NCBI GenBank assembly: GCA_910575775.1 | Contig: CAJTEY010000016.1 | Coordinates: forward strand, 1-64,000 | Reading direction: 5' to 3' | DNA from: Lachnospiraceae bacterium | GTDB lineage: Bacteria > Bacillota > Clostridia > Lachnospirales > Lachnospiraceae | Length of the DNA stretch: 64,000 nucleotides | Part shown: one piece after another, positions 1-8,770 of the stretch | How the letters are laid out: the number at the start of each line of letters is the position of its first letter | How positions within the stretch are numbered: the first letter of the stretch is position 1 | Made by a program: the position numbers and the translations under genes | Notes under the pieces: model-generated | Databases searched by the model: none | What the model was told of the DNA's origin: nothing | What the model saw: only the letters and a program-made list of their open reading frames with translations

Positions 1-111
1 ACCAAAGATCAGGTGCCATTTTAATGTCAATGCACTATTTATTATAGCGATTTTAATTGATAACTCAGGCATTTGGGACAGTTATCCCGCTGGGAAAGTT
101 GAGTTATTAAC

Positions 112-136
112 AATTGTGCAGACGGTCTGCACAATT
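112..136. repeat. Palindrome upstream of the DUF1016 gene
   Basis: A perfect palindrome with 12-bp arms (AATTGTGCAGAC and its complement) around a single central G. It ends 15 bp before the start codon of the nuclease gene. The same palindrome, with C at its centre, recurs directly after the stop codon at 1165-1188. It could be an operator, a bidirectional transcript end or the boundary of a mobile unit; the sequence alone does not decide. Confidence 0.85.
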
Positions 137-151
137 TGGAAGGAAGGTAGT

Positions 152-1165
152 ATGCTTATAACATCGAATGAGTATTTGCAAGCAGTACAAGAAATAAATG
201 ATTATGTGAATCAGGCTAAATATAGAGCGTCCGTTAGTGTGAATAGTGAAGTGCTGAAAACAAACTTGTTCATTGGAAGTGTGATTATTCGTAACTCCCA
301 ATGGGGTAATAAATTCGTTGATAATTTATCTAAGGATATGAGGATGAAATATCCCGGTGCAAAAGGGTATTCTGTTCGAAATTTAAAGTATATGAAGAAG
401 TTTGCACAGATTTTCGCTGAGGATGATGTGGATAAGTATGGATTGGCAAGGATTACTTGGAGCCATCATCAAGTGTTGATGAGTAAGGTGTCAAGCCAAG
501 AAGAATATGTATGGTATTTGGAAAAAACTTTAGAGCATGGATGGTCGGTAGATGAATTGGCATCCCAAGTGAAGGGCCAGTTGTATGAGAGGCAAGTTGT
601 GGCAAATAAGATTTCAAATTTTGAAAACAGATTGCCTATTGAACAAAAGGATATTGTTATAAGTACTATGAAAGATCCATATATGTTTGATTTTATCAAT
701 TATGCAGAGGATATGTTGGAAACAGATATAGAAAATGAGTTGGTAAGGAATGTTACTTCGCTATTGATGGAATTAGGAACCGGTTTTGCTTTTATGGGAC
801 AGCAGTATCATCTTGAAGTTGGCGGAAAAGATTTTTATATTGATCTTCTTTTCTATAATACAAAGCTTAGATGTTATGTGGCGATTGATTTAAAGACAGG
901 TGAGTTTAAGCCGGAGCAGGCAGGGAAAATGAATTTCTATTTGTCGGCGCTGGACGATTTGGTTAAATCCCCAGACGATAATCCATCTGTTGGATTAATA
1001 TTATGTAGAGATGAGAATAGAACCATTGCAGAATATGCGTTAAGAGATATGTCGAAACCTATTGGTGTAAGCGAATATCATTTGTGTACAGATCTTCCGC
1101 TAGACTTGAAAAGTGCTTTACCAGATCCGGAGGAGATTAGAAGTAGGATTGACATGAAAAAATAA
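152..1165 (+). CDS. DUF1016/YhcG-type PDDEXK nuclease domain protein
   Basis: A 337-residue protein in two parts. Residues ~8-150 resemble the DUF1016 N-terminal helical domain, and ~165-320 the YhcG-like PD-(D/E)XK nuclease fold. Likely catalytic residues are D231 (in FYIDLLFY) and D246-x-K248 (in AIDLKTGEF), with the spacing expected of the family; D instead of E in the second position is a variant. The ATG at 152 is chosen because GGAAGGAAGG precedes it at proper spacing; an in-frame ATG at 116 lies inside the upstream palindrome. Family members are often found beside type I restriction genes, and a relic of one lies at 4938-5341. The gene stands alone between two matching palindromes. The family is clear; its biological role is not settled. 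Confidence 0.9.
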   Translation: MLITSNEYLQAVQEINDYVNQAKYRASVSVNSEVLKTNLFIGSVIIRNSQWGNKFVDNLSKDMRMKYPGAKGYSVRNLKYMKKFAQIFAEDDVDKYGLARITWSHHQVLMSKVSSQEEYVWYLEKTLEHGWSVDELASQVKGQLYERQVVANKISNFENRLPIEQKDIVISTMKDPYMFDFINYAEDMLETDIENELVRNVTSLLMELGTGFAFMGQQYHLEVGGKDFYIDLLFYNTKLRCYVAIDLKTGEFKPEQAGKMNFYLSALDDLVKSPDDNPSVGLILCRDENRTIAEYALRDMSKPIGVSEYHLCTDLPLDLKSALPDPEEIRSRIDMKK

Positions 1166-1188
1166 ATTGTGCAGACCGTCTGCACAAA
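1165..1188. repeat. Palindrome downstream of the DUF1016 gene
   Basis: Second copy of the AATTGTGCAGAC palindrome, here centred on C, with near-perfect 11-12 bp arms. It starts at the last base of the nuclease stop codon, so the two copies bracket the gene almost exactly. No U-run follows, so it is not a typical intrinsic terminator. Confidence 0.85.
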
Positions 1189-1325
1189 TGAATTAGAAAG
1201 AGTTTCGTGATAACACCATGATAACAAAAATTCCCAAAACCTCAGATACAGGATGCATATAAAAGAAAAAGGTACCGAAAAAGCCCTGAAAATCACACGC
1301 AATCACCCTGATTTCCACCACAGAA

Positions 1326-1382
1326 AACCGTGAGGGTGGACGTACAGTAGGTTCCGATAGGGGTGCTACTATCATCCAGTAA
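1326..1382 (+). pseudogene. Orphan 3' end of tuf (EF-Tu tail), copy 1
   Basis: Read in frame to the TAA, this stretch encodes NREGGRTVGSDRGATIIQ, which matches the EF-Tu C-terminus (IREGGRTVGSGRVATIIE-like). Only about 17 codons match; the sequence upstream does not look like EF-Tu. A second, differently diverged copy is at 6420-6482. The rest of 1191-1554 shows no convincing gene; a 32-codon open frame at 1401-1499 has no recognisable product. Confidence 0.7.
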
Positions 1383-1554
1383 TTGAAAATTCATTGAATT
1401 ATGGGGCAAAAAGATATTGAAGATGTTTTAGTCGTGGAAACTACTGACAAAGAGAGACGTTATCTTAACCAAGATGGTCAGGATATGGTTAAGATATAGA
1501 TAAACAAAAATGAAAACAGTTTATTGATACTTACCTGAAAAAGAAGAGTATGGC

Positions 1555-1779
1555 ATGAACTATCAGACCAGGCATAAACCATGTGTTTTTTTGCAGGAGG
1601 ACGGGAAGTGCAAGTTGGGAGATTGCAAATCGGACAGCTGAAAAAAATATCCATACACCAATCAGCCGGAAAAATTATCAAGTTTGCTGAACACATTGGA
1701 TACGATAGAAATATGTCCGGCAGCTTTTGAGATTTTTGAGAGACTAAAGAAAGAGTATCGGTTTAGGACACGCAGATAA
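1555..1779 (+). pseudogene. Small Cys-containing frame broken by an in-frame TGA
   Basis: A 74-codon frame from ATG 1555 to TAA 1777 is interrupted by TGA at 1639-1641 (codon 29). The first half has three cysteines (PCVF, KCKL, DCKS). The second half reads like real protein (KYPYTNQPEKLSSLLNTLD, then EICPAAFEIFERLKKEY). It ends 13 bp before the next gene's ATG, and the Shine-Dalgarno of that gene (GGGAG) lies between them, so the two may have formed an operon. I do not recognise the family. A nonsense mutation is the simplest reading; selenocysteine is unlikely, and no SECIS hairpin was identified. Confidence 0.4.
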
Positions 1780-1792
1780 AGGGAGAGCAGCT

Positions 1793-3580
1793 ATGAACCT
1801 GACTCATTTTTTAAAACAGACAGATGCCATTACGTCACAGTATTCAACGGAACAGCTCATTGATTTTATTCATGATATCGGGAGGGTTTGCCCGGAGCAT
1901 CGCAGGGAGGACTTTTTGGAAATGCTGAAATCTGCAGGGAATAGAGCGGTAAGGGCATCAAACAAAGATGAGGACAAAGATATTGATTTCGACGAGATGT
2001 ACAGTCGTGTCAGAGATCATTTAAAGAGCATTGATTCTCAGGAGGTCACTATTACCGCCGTATTGAACGAAGAATATGACGACTGGTATGACGACAGCGG
2101 CGAAGAATTTTATTATGAGGATAACGACGACATTTCGGATATGCTTGAAGAAGCCTGTGATTTTGTGCATATCTGCATGGACAGGGAGAAATATAAAGAA
2201 GGCTTTGCAGTTGGGGAGCAGCTGCTGGAAATGGAGATTCTGTGCGATAATGAGTATGGCGATGAAGAACTTTCACTGGGGGATATGGTGCATTATGAGC
2301 TTTTGCACTGCGATTTGAAACGGGTAATCCTTGATATAGCATATTGCGCATATCAATCAGCGCCGCCTGCCAAACGCCCGGATGCATTGTATGGAGTTAT
2401 TCTAAATGCAAGAGAGGACACAGCTACATTAGAAGCCGTTATGCAGCATGGCGAGGAAGACTTGCCGGAATTGGAAGAGTTTCTTTTGTCATGGATTACC
2501 TATCTTGGGGGTAAGACGGGGCATGATGCGGACCGCCTTATGCTGGAAGCCGTTGATCTGTTAAATGATCTTTCGCTGGAGGTGCAGTGTGCGGAAAAGT
2601 ATGCCGCTGTCCATCCGGGATTATATCTGAATATATTGGAAAACGGGAAACATATGCCGGCGGATGATATGGTAGCTATAGGACTCGAAGCGATGAAGGC
2701 GATACCAAAGAAATATGTAATGCGCAGTAAAGCAGCGTTGAAAACAGCGGAGTATGTTATTGCGGCAGATGAGGAACAATCTTTACTGGAAAAGTGTTAT
2801 TTTGCTGCATGTGAATCGGATACATCCGCACAAAACTATCTCCGTGCATTATTAAATGGGTATGGAAACGGAAAGAGAAGGGAAGAACTTCAAAAGCTGT
2901 TAGCGTCATTCCCAGTGTACAAGAGCAACAGCTATCTGCTGGATGAAGGGAATTTTCGCGGATATGGCGGAAGTGTGTATTTTGAGAGAGAGGAAAATAA
3001 ACCAAACAACAATATGATTTTGATGCTCAGGTTCTTAGACGGGCAGTTTGCGGAGGTATTGGACAAAGGATTGCATAAATCGGAAGCGCTGGGCTGGACG
3101 GGATCTTTCATGAAACAGGGAATTGCCCTATTTCTGTTATGTCTTTATGAGGGGCAATGGAACGGTAGTGGAATCGCCGCTATGGCAGAGATGGCAAAAA
3201 GTGCAATGAGCTTTTCCACGGAAGAATATCGAAATGGTACCTGCGGACTTGAGGGAATAGGAGAGAATGACCTGTTTTGTCATCTGTTTTCACAATGGAA
3301 GTCTATAGTGCCGATGTCATCTGATATAAGGAACCGAGCCATAAAAAGAATCACAGTGCTGCTGGAAAAGCGGACAGCGGGAATTATGGATGCAAACCGC
3401 AGGAACTATTATGGGGAATGCGCAGCGTATATCGCCGCGTTAGGCGAGGTGCGTGAATCTATGGGAGAGATGGGTGCAAAACAGATGCTTATGACATCGT
3501 ATAAGGATGCGTACCCGCGAAGGAGTGCATTTCGGGAAGAAATGAGGAAGTATGGCTGGATTGATATGAAGAGAAAATAA
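1793..3580 (+). CDS. Unknown 595-residue acidic helical-repeat protein
   Basis: A long intact gene with Shine-Dalgarno GGGAGAGC before ATG 1793. The product is soluble, with no signal peptide or membrane segment. Residues ~60-125 are very acidic (runs such as YDDWYDDSGEEFYYEDNDD), and the rest is predicted mainly helical with TPR- or HEAT-like periodicity. It is preceded by the broken Cys-containing frame at 1555-1779 and followed 26 bp later by a decayed primase gene, so it sits in an accessory locus. I cannot assign a family. A scaffold or protein-binding role is possible from the repeat character, but that is inference. Confidence 0.75.
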   Translation: MNLTHFLKQTDAITSQYSTEQLIDFIHDIGRVCPEHRREDFLEMLKSAGNRAVRASNKDEDKDIDFDEMYSRVRDHLKSIDSQEVTITAVLNEEYDDWYDDSGEEFYYEDNDDISDMLEEACDFVHICMDREKYKEGFAVGEQLLEMEILCDNEYGDEELSLGDMVHYELLHCDLKRVILDIAYCAYQSAPPAKRPDALYGVILNAREDTATLEAVMQHGEEDLPELEEFLLSWITYLGGKTGHDADRLMLEAVDLLNDLSLEVQCAEKYAAVHPGLYLNILENGKHMPADDMVAIGLEAMKAIPKKYVMRSKAALKTAEYVIAADEEQSLLEKCYFAACESDTSAQNYLRALLNGYGNGKRREELQKLLASFPVYKSNSYLLDEGNFRGYGGSVYFEREENKPNNNMILMLRFLDGQFAEVLDKGLHKSEALGWTGSFMKQGIALFLLCLYEGQWNGSGIAAMAEMAKSAMSFSTEEYRNGTCGLEGIGENDLFCHLFSQWKSIVPMSSDIRNRAIKRITVLLEKRTAGIMDANRRNYYGECAAYIAALGEVRESMGEMGAKQMLMTSYKDAYPRRSAFREEMRKYGWIDMKRK

Positions 3581-3606
3581 GAGCAACATTTAATAAGGAG
3601 ATTCTA

Positions 3607-4036
3607 ATGAGAAGTACGGAAGAACTGGAAAAAAGAATACAGTATTTGGAACAGGAAAACCAATACTTGAAACATCTTCTGTCAGACGCTGGGATTTCCT
3701 ATTCTGAAAAAGAAATCATCGAGAACGTTCACGAATATGATCCAAATCAGAGAGCAAGAATGATACCAAGAGAGATTACAGAAACAGATGCAAAAGTGTT
3801 CTTCAGTATGTTTTGGGGGGCGCACGGATGTATACAGCAAACGTACCATTAAGAAATCGACCAAGCGAGTCAATTGCCATATCCAATGTTACAATTTTTG
3901 GAAAAGCGGCTGTCCAAGAGTTGCCGGAAGCATGATAAAATTTCAGGATTGCAAAAGGCAGGCATATAACCCGGATTCTCGAAAACATGACGATGAATTT
4001 TCGCCACACTTAGCCGAACTCCCTGGATTTTATTGA
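3607..4036 (+). pseudogene. Frameshifted, truncated TOTE-type primase/helicase N-terminus
   Basis: The gene has a good Shine-Dalgarno (AAGGAG) and ATG 3607. It begins with a coiled-coil heptad (LEKRIQYLEQENQYLKHLL) and then reads ETDAKVFFSMFWG. At a run of six G (3815-3820) the match jumps to another frame and continues GRTDVYSKRTIKK and CYNFWKSGCPRV ... CQDCKRQAY-like. This is the start of the large TOTE conflict-system archaeo-eukaryotic-type primase family, as I recall it. One G fewer would restore the frame. Similarity stops near 3970, where the ~900-residue remainder is missing and IS66 remnants follow. It is dead by truncation regardless of the frameshift. Confidence 0.65.
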
Positions 4037-4094
4037 CAAAACCACCATTTTGCAGTGAAAAGCAAAGGAAAAAATTCTCTGTTTTGCACAATCA

Positions 4095-4451
4095 TTAATA
4101 AATTTTTCCGGGCTTCACGTCCTTGACCTTCGGCTCTAATGGGTTTAATCCAAGCATCAGGTAATGGAATTGTTCTTCCGTAAGTTCCGCCGCTTCCTGC
4201 GTAGTCCGCGGCCATGACAGACGGCCATCTTCAGGGCGTTTGTAAAGAAGAAGAAAGCCTGTTCCCTGCCACAACAATCCTTTTATTCTGTCTGAACGTT
4301 GTCCGCAGAATAAAAAGAGCGTGCCTTTTTCAAAAGGATTCTGCTTATATTTGTCACCAATGATCATGGCAGGCCCACCTATGCCTTTGCGAAGATCCAC
4401 TGTGCCACAGGCAAGCACCACCCGGCGGATGCCTGCTGCATCCTAAAGCAT
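4095..4451 (-). pseudogene. IS66 family TnpB (Orf2) relic
   Basis: Reads RRVVLACGTVDLRKGIGG ... LFLFCGQRSDRIKGLLW ... FLLLYKRPEDGRLSWPR, which is unmistakable IS66 accessory protein TnpB. The natural start (ATG 4451, M-L) is followed at once by TAG at codon 3 (4445-4443), where relatives have a sense codon, so the frame is broken. The third gene of such elements, the large DDE transposase tnpC, is absent downstream on this strand. No clear terminal inverted repeats were found. Confidence 0.8.
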
Positions 4452-4833
4452 GGGATACCTCCCTGAGAATTCTTGACAGCAGGCTGTCGGAAATCTCATT
4501 GGAAATCCCGATTGACACGCCGTTATACCGGATAACAGCCACTGGGTTTTCATATGATTCAACCCGTGGTGAAATGCAGGATGGTGCTGTTTTTGCAGGG
4601 ATAAGTATCTCTGTAAATGCAATTTCATTACCCGGATTTTCCTTTGAACCCGGAGACTGCATTTGCGCATAGGCTTCTTCACGAAATTTTCGGAGCCAGT
4701 AATAATACGCCTTTTCTTTTACACCGTTATCGGAAAGTCATTGTTTGACAGAAATACCTTTCGGTCTTTCCTGACACTGGGTGATGATGGTCAGCCGGTT
4801 TGCACGGCGAACGTTGTGGGTTGTCTGATTCAT
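4354..4833 (-). pseudogene. IS66 family TnpA (Orf1) relic
   Basis: Starts at ATG 4833 behind GAGGAGGTAG and reads MNQTTHNVRRANRLTIITQ, then after a TGA at 4740-4738 (codon 32, probably once TGG) continues KAYYYWLRKFREEAYAQMQ and ILIPAKTAP ... IRYNGVSIGISNE. This is the IS66 Orf1 pattern with a YWLRK helix. The frame also runs past its expected stop into tnpB: a single A-to-T change at the junction would explain both the lost tnpA stop and the new tnpB TAG. Confidence 0.7.
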
Positions 4834-4937
4834 GATAGTTCTACCTCCTCTAAAAAACTACTAGTTTTTTCGGGTTCTTTAGAGTATGGCATAAAAGTGC
4901 TAACTATCCAAGGCGGTGGATTTGACCCTTACATTTT

Positions 4938-5341
<404 letters not shown>

Positions 5342-5373
5342 AGAGAAAACGAGTTTGTGAGGTGTTTTGATAA

Positions 5374-5526
5374 ATGAAAATGCTGATGATTTCAGATTTA
5401 CATATAAATGACAGTGCGGAGTCTTATCTTAAAAAGGTTTACTATAGGATTGACAGGATGATGGAAGTAATTATCCGGCAAATGGATCCTGTGGAATTAT
5501 TAACTCAAACTTCCCACATTATATGA
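5374..5526 (+). pseudogene. Metallophosphoesterase N-terminal fragment
   Basis: A 50-codon frame beginning MKMLMISDLHIND. The S-D-x-H motif is the first metal-binding motif of calcineurin-like phosphoesterases. Similarity ends after about 40 residues, where the sequence runs into an acetyltransferase fragment. This is a fusion of two gene remnants left by a deletion. Confidence 0.5.
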
Positions 5527-5755
5527 AGAAATAGACAGTCCTATCATTTGCAGAAAAATAAGTACAAAGAAAGATTTTAAATTGTGGATAGATGTGGTTA
5601 ATACGGCATTGCATGGTTGGGATATGATTGATGCAGAACATTATTTTATATGAGTAGAAAGCAATAATATAAATATTTATATGGCTGAAATTAATGGAAT
5701 TGCCGTCTCAACGTGCGCAACAATTCTAAATAACCATACTGCTTCGTTAGAATCT
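5507..5755 (+). pseudogene. GNAT acetyltransferase fragment
   Basis: In one frame the sequence reads KLPTLYEEIDSPIICRKI, FKLWIDVVNTALHGWDM, DAEHYFI, then TGA at 5651-5653, then VESNNINIYMAEINGIAVS. This resembles the N-terminal half of a GNAT-family N-acetyltransferase, with the TGA probably replacing Trp. The acetyl-CoA-binding half is missing, so it is non-functional. Confidence 0.45.
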
Positions 5756-5831
5756 GTATTAACGAAGCCTTATTTTGTAAGAACAGTAGTGAACTTGATA
5801 CTTAATAATTTGATGGAAAAGGAGAACAAAA

Positions 5832-6254
5832 ATGCAGATTGTACCTACACTAAATTTTGGAGGAAACTGTCGGGAAGCAATTCAAATGTATGAAAAGGCA
5901 TTTAAGGGAAAGATTAGTTGTATGATTACATATGGTGAGGCGAATGACCCAGCATATATTCCGTTACTTAAGGAAAATCAAAAAGATTATATATATCATT
6001 CAGAGCTTGTATTGGAAAATCAAAGAATTATTATGAGTGACCATGTGGATATTGAATTTCAAACGTGTTATTCCAATTTCCTCACTATTATGTATGATAC
6101 AAAAGAAGAAGTGCAAAGAGCATATGAAATCATGAAAGAAGGAAGTAAGACAATATATCAACTGGAAGCAACGCCCTACAGTTCCTGTCGCGTTGTTTTT
6201 GTTGATAGGTTTGGAATTCGTTGGGGAATTATGACTGAACAAACAGAACGATGA
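5832..6254 (+). CDS. VOC-fold (PhnB-like) protein
   Basis: A 140-residue protein starting MQIVPTLNFGGNCREAIQMY, the usual opening of PhnB-like members of the vicinal-oxygen-chelate (glyoxalase/bleomycin-resistance) superfamily, and ending FVDRFGIRWGIMTE, the usual closing strand. It is preceded by AAAAGGAG at good spacing. Full-length for the family. These proteins bind small molecules or metals, and the substrate cannot be read from the sequence. It is the only clearly intact gene among the relics between 3600 and 6600. Confidence 0.85.
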   Translation: MQIVPTLNFGGNCREAIQMYEKAFKGKISCMITYGEANDPAYIPLLKENQKDYIYHSELVLENQRIIMSDHVDIEFQTCYSNFLTIMYDTKEEVQRAYEIMKEGSKTIYQLEATPYSSCRVVFVDRFGIRWGIMTEQTER

Positions 6255-6419
6255 GCGTAAATTTGTGAATTAGAGGGGAGGAGAACAACGCATTAATACT
6301 TTCTTTGTTAATGTTATTTATACATGGTGCTGGCATCATGTAATACGAGTAGATAATGAGAAAATCATTTGCGCTGTTTTCCGTAATAAAAAGCATAGAA
6401 AATACTACAAAAAACGCTA

Positions 6420-6482
6420 TTCAAATACCATGAGGGTGGTCGTACAGTTGGTTCTGGACGTGTGGCTACTATCATTGAGTAA
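6420..6482 (+). pseudogene. Orphan 3' end of tuf (EF-Tu tail), copy 2
   Basis: In frame to TAA this encodes FKYHEGGRTVGSGRVATIIE, essentially a perfect EF-Tu C-terminus from EGG onward. The preceding sequence (6255-6419) does not match EF-Tu and shows no other gene. It differs from copy 1 mostly at third codon positions, so the two were not made by a recent direct duplication. Confidence 0.75.
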
Positions 6483-6622
6483 TCTTGTAATTAATGTCTG
6501 CTTAACGGCAGTGAATAATGTCGATGTATTCTTTTTATCTGCTTTTGACTACCTGTGAAGCGGCTGTGTGTGGTAAAATATGTGAGAAAGAGATGCATCA
6601 AGCACAAAGATAAGGAGCAGCT

Positions 6623-6943
6623 ATGAATCAAACGACAATCGACAGAATCAGGCAATTCACAAAGGAGCGCGACTGGAACCAATTTCATTCCCCGGCCAAT
6701 CTGGCCAAGTCTATTATGATAGAGGCGGGAGAGCTTTTGGAATGTTTTCAGTGGAGTGAGAAAGATTATGACATAGAGCATGTGAAAGAGGAACTGGCGG
6801 ATGTTTTGATTTACTGTTATGATATGCTGGACAATCTGGGATTGGATATCAATGAAATTGTGAATCATAAAATGGATAAGAACGAGGTGAAATACCCGGT
6901 TGAAAAAGCGAGAGGAAATGCGAAGAAGTATGATGAATTGTAA
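6623..6943 (+). CDS. MazG-like nucleotide pyrophosphohydrolase
   Basis: A 106-residue all-alpha protein of the MazG/dCTPase-like (RS21-C6 type) family, which hydrolyses nucleoside triphosphates to monophosphates and pyrophosphate as house-cleaning enzymes. The metal-binding E-x-x-E and E-x-x-D motifs are visible in EAGELLECFQW and EELADVLIYCYDM. Length matches single-domain members. Shine-Dalgarno AAGGAG is present before ATG 6623. It stands alone, with 84 bp to the sensor kinase downstream. The preferred nucleotide is unknown. Confidence 0.9.
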   Translation: MNQTTIDRIRQFTKERDWNQFHSPANLAKSIMIEAGELLECFQWSEKDYDIEHVKEELADVLIYCYDMLDNLGLDINEIVNHKMDKNEVKYPVEKARGNAKKYDEL

Positions 6944-7027
6944 GAAGACAAAAGGAATCCCGTACAACAGACAGGAGGTGTCAGCGCGGCGGATTTACAT
7001 ATATGAAGGGAAACGTGGGAACCAAAA

Positions 7028-8770
7028 ATGAAACACAAGTTAAGCCGGAAAATTATTGTAGCGCTTGGACTGGTAATCTTTACGATTATCATTATATATA
7101 CAATTGTGTTCAATTTCCACTATAATAAATATGAAGAAAAGATTCTGGGAGAGGAAAATATTAAGGTACTTCATTCACTGGAGACCTCGTTAAACTCTAT
7201 TTTAAAAAATGCGGATGACTATTCCAAGATGCTCATTGCAGATAACATCGTACAGTCACAGATGGCGGGAGGGGATCTGCTTTTCAGTGTATCCGGGCAG
7301 TCAAATGTGATTAAGAAAATATATTCTATTTTTCAATTTTCCGATTATGTGGAATCTATCTGGCTGATTGACGGGAAAGGGCAGAAACTGACTGTCGGGG
7401 GAAGCGCCAATTTTCATATGGAGGATGCCGGCAGGGGTTACGATGAGCTGAGAAAACCATATGGAAAGTATGAGATACGGACAAGCAAGTCAATGGATGA
7501 TAACAGCATCTCGCTGGTCAGATCGTACAACAGTCTGGACAATTTTGAAAGCCTTGGCGTGATTGGCGTGGACTTAAGATGCGAGTTTTTGAACCAGATT
7601 CTGGAGGACGTCATTGACCCGGAATTGGAGCAGATTGTGGTATTGGATGAAAAGGACGAAGTACTTCTGGTCAGAGGAAACATTTCGGAGGAGAGTGAGG
7701 GGAGGTATATTGCCGCAGAACTGTCGGAAGAGAATACGGAGTATCTGCATAAGACGGTAATACACGGCAGGGAATATATGGCGGCGGGGGTTCTGGCTCC
7801 TTACAGCGGGTGGAAGATCATCCGATATACGCAGGTACCGCCGAACCGTGACGTCAGCGAGATCGTCAGGTTTAACATCGGCCTTATCGCGGCCATTGGC
7901 ATTCTGATTCTGATCGGTGCAGCGGCCATTTCCACCATGCTTACCCGGCCGATTCAGGATATGGTGCAGGTGATGGAGGAAACGGAGCATGGAAGATTCA
8001 GCCGGATTACGAGCAAACCGCTGCTAGATGAATTTCAGATACTGTTCAAGGGGTATAACCGCATGGTGGAGCAGATTGAACGGTTGATCCAGAGCACGAT
8101 CGACAAGCAGAGAAGAATCCGGCAGGTAGAGATGAACGAGATGCAGGAGCAGATGAAGCCGCATTTTCTGTATAATACATTAGATTCCATTCAAGCACTC
8201 GCCATGATGGGAGAGAGCCAGAAGGTGTGTGAACTGGTGGAGGCGCTTGGGAAATTTTACCGCAAGTCGGTCAGCGGCGGACGGGAGATGCTGTCTCTGG
8301 AGGAAGAATTTCAGATCGTGAAGGATTATGTGGATATTATGAAAATTCGCTTTGAAGATTCTTTTGAATGTGAGATTCAGATGGAAGAGTCCTGCAAAAA
8401 ATACTTGCTGCCGAAGCTGACCATACAGCCTCTCATTGAAAACTCATTCCAGCATGGGATCAGAGGAGAGGAGCGATATGGCATTATCGGTCTTGCGGCC
8501 TATGCGAGGGAGGAAAATCTACATATTGTGGTAAGAGACAATGGCGCGGGCGTGCCGGATGAGGTGATCCGGGATTTGAACCGAAGCGAGGAACCGAAGC
8601 GGGGCAAAAGTCTGGGGCTTCGCGGGACGATCGAGAGACTGCGGTTATTGTACGGTGAAAATTTTACCTTTACAATCAGCAATGGAGCATATACAGAGAT
8701 ACATCTGCAGATTGGGCTTTGTAAATTAAAGGAGCAAGAGGATGGACAGACTGAGAGTGGTACTGCTTGA
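7028..8770 (+). CDS. YesM-type sensor histidine kinase
   Basis: A 580-residue membrane kinase. TM1 is at ~10-28, an extracellular Cache-like sensor at ~30-280, TM2 at ~281-303, and HAMP at ~305-355. A His_kinase domain follows with the phospho-acceptor H379 in QMKPHFLYNTLDS. The HATPase has an N box (QPLIENSFQHG), a G1 box (VVRDNGAGVP) and SLGLRGTIERL. It overlaps the response-regulator gene by 29 bp, so the two are surely cotranscribed. YesM kinases typically sense carbohydrate availability, fitting the sugar importer just downstream. The Shine-Dalgarno is weak. Confidence 0.95.
   Translation: MKHKLSRKIIVALGLVIFTIIIIYTIVFNFHYNKYEEKILGEENIKVLHSLETSLNSILKNADDYSKMLIADNIVQSQMAGGDLLFSVSGQSNVIKKIYSIFQFSDYVESIWLIDGKGQKLTVGGSANFHMEDAGRGYDELRKPYGKYEIRTSKSMDDNSISLVRSYNSLDNFESLGVIGVDLRCEFLNQILEDVIDPELEQIVVLDEKDEVLLVRGNISEESEGRYIAAELSEENTEYLHKTVIHGREYMAAGVLAPYSGWKIIRYTQVPPNRDVSEIVRFNIGLIAAIGILILIGAAAISTMLTRPIQDMVQVMEETEHGRFSRITSKPLLDEFQILFKGYNRMVEQIERLIQSTIDKQRRIRQVEMNEMQEQMKPHFLYNTLDSIQALAMMGESQKVCELVEALGKFYRKSVSGGREMLSLEEEFQIVKDYVDIMKIRFEDSFECEIQMEESCKKYLLPKLTIQPLIENSFQHGIRGEERYGIIGLAAYAREENLHIVVRDNGAGVPDEVIRDLNRSEEPKRGKSLGLRGTIERLRLLYGENFTFTISNGAYTEIHLQIGLCKLKEQEDGQTESGTA

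Noticed and set aside
1..111. Possible gene end at the left edge
   Set aside because: No frame with recognisable protein sequence; nothing supportable.
1639..1641. In-frame TGA as a selenocysteine codon
   Set aside because: No SECIS-like hairpin was identified directly after it and no selenoprotein family is recognised; nonsense mutation is simpler.
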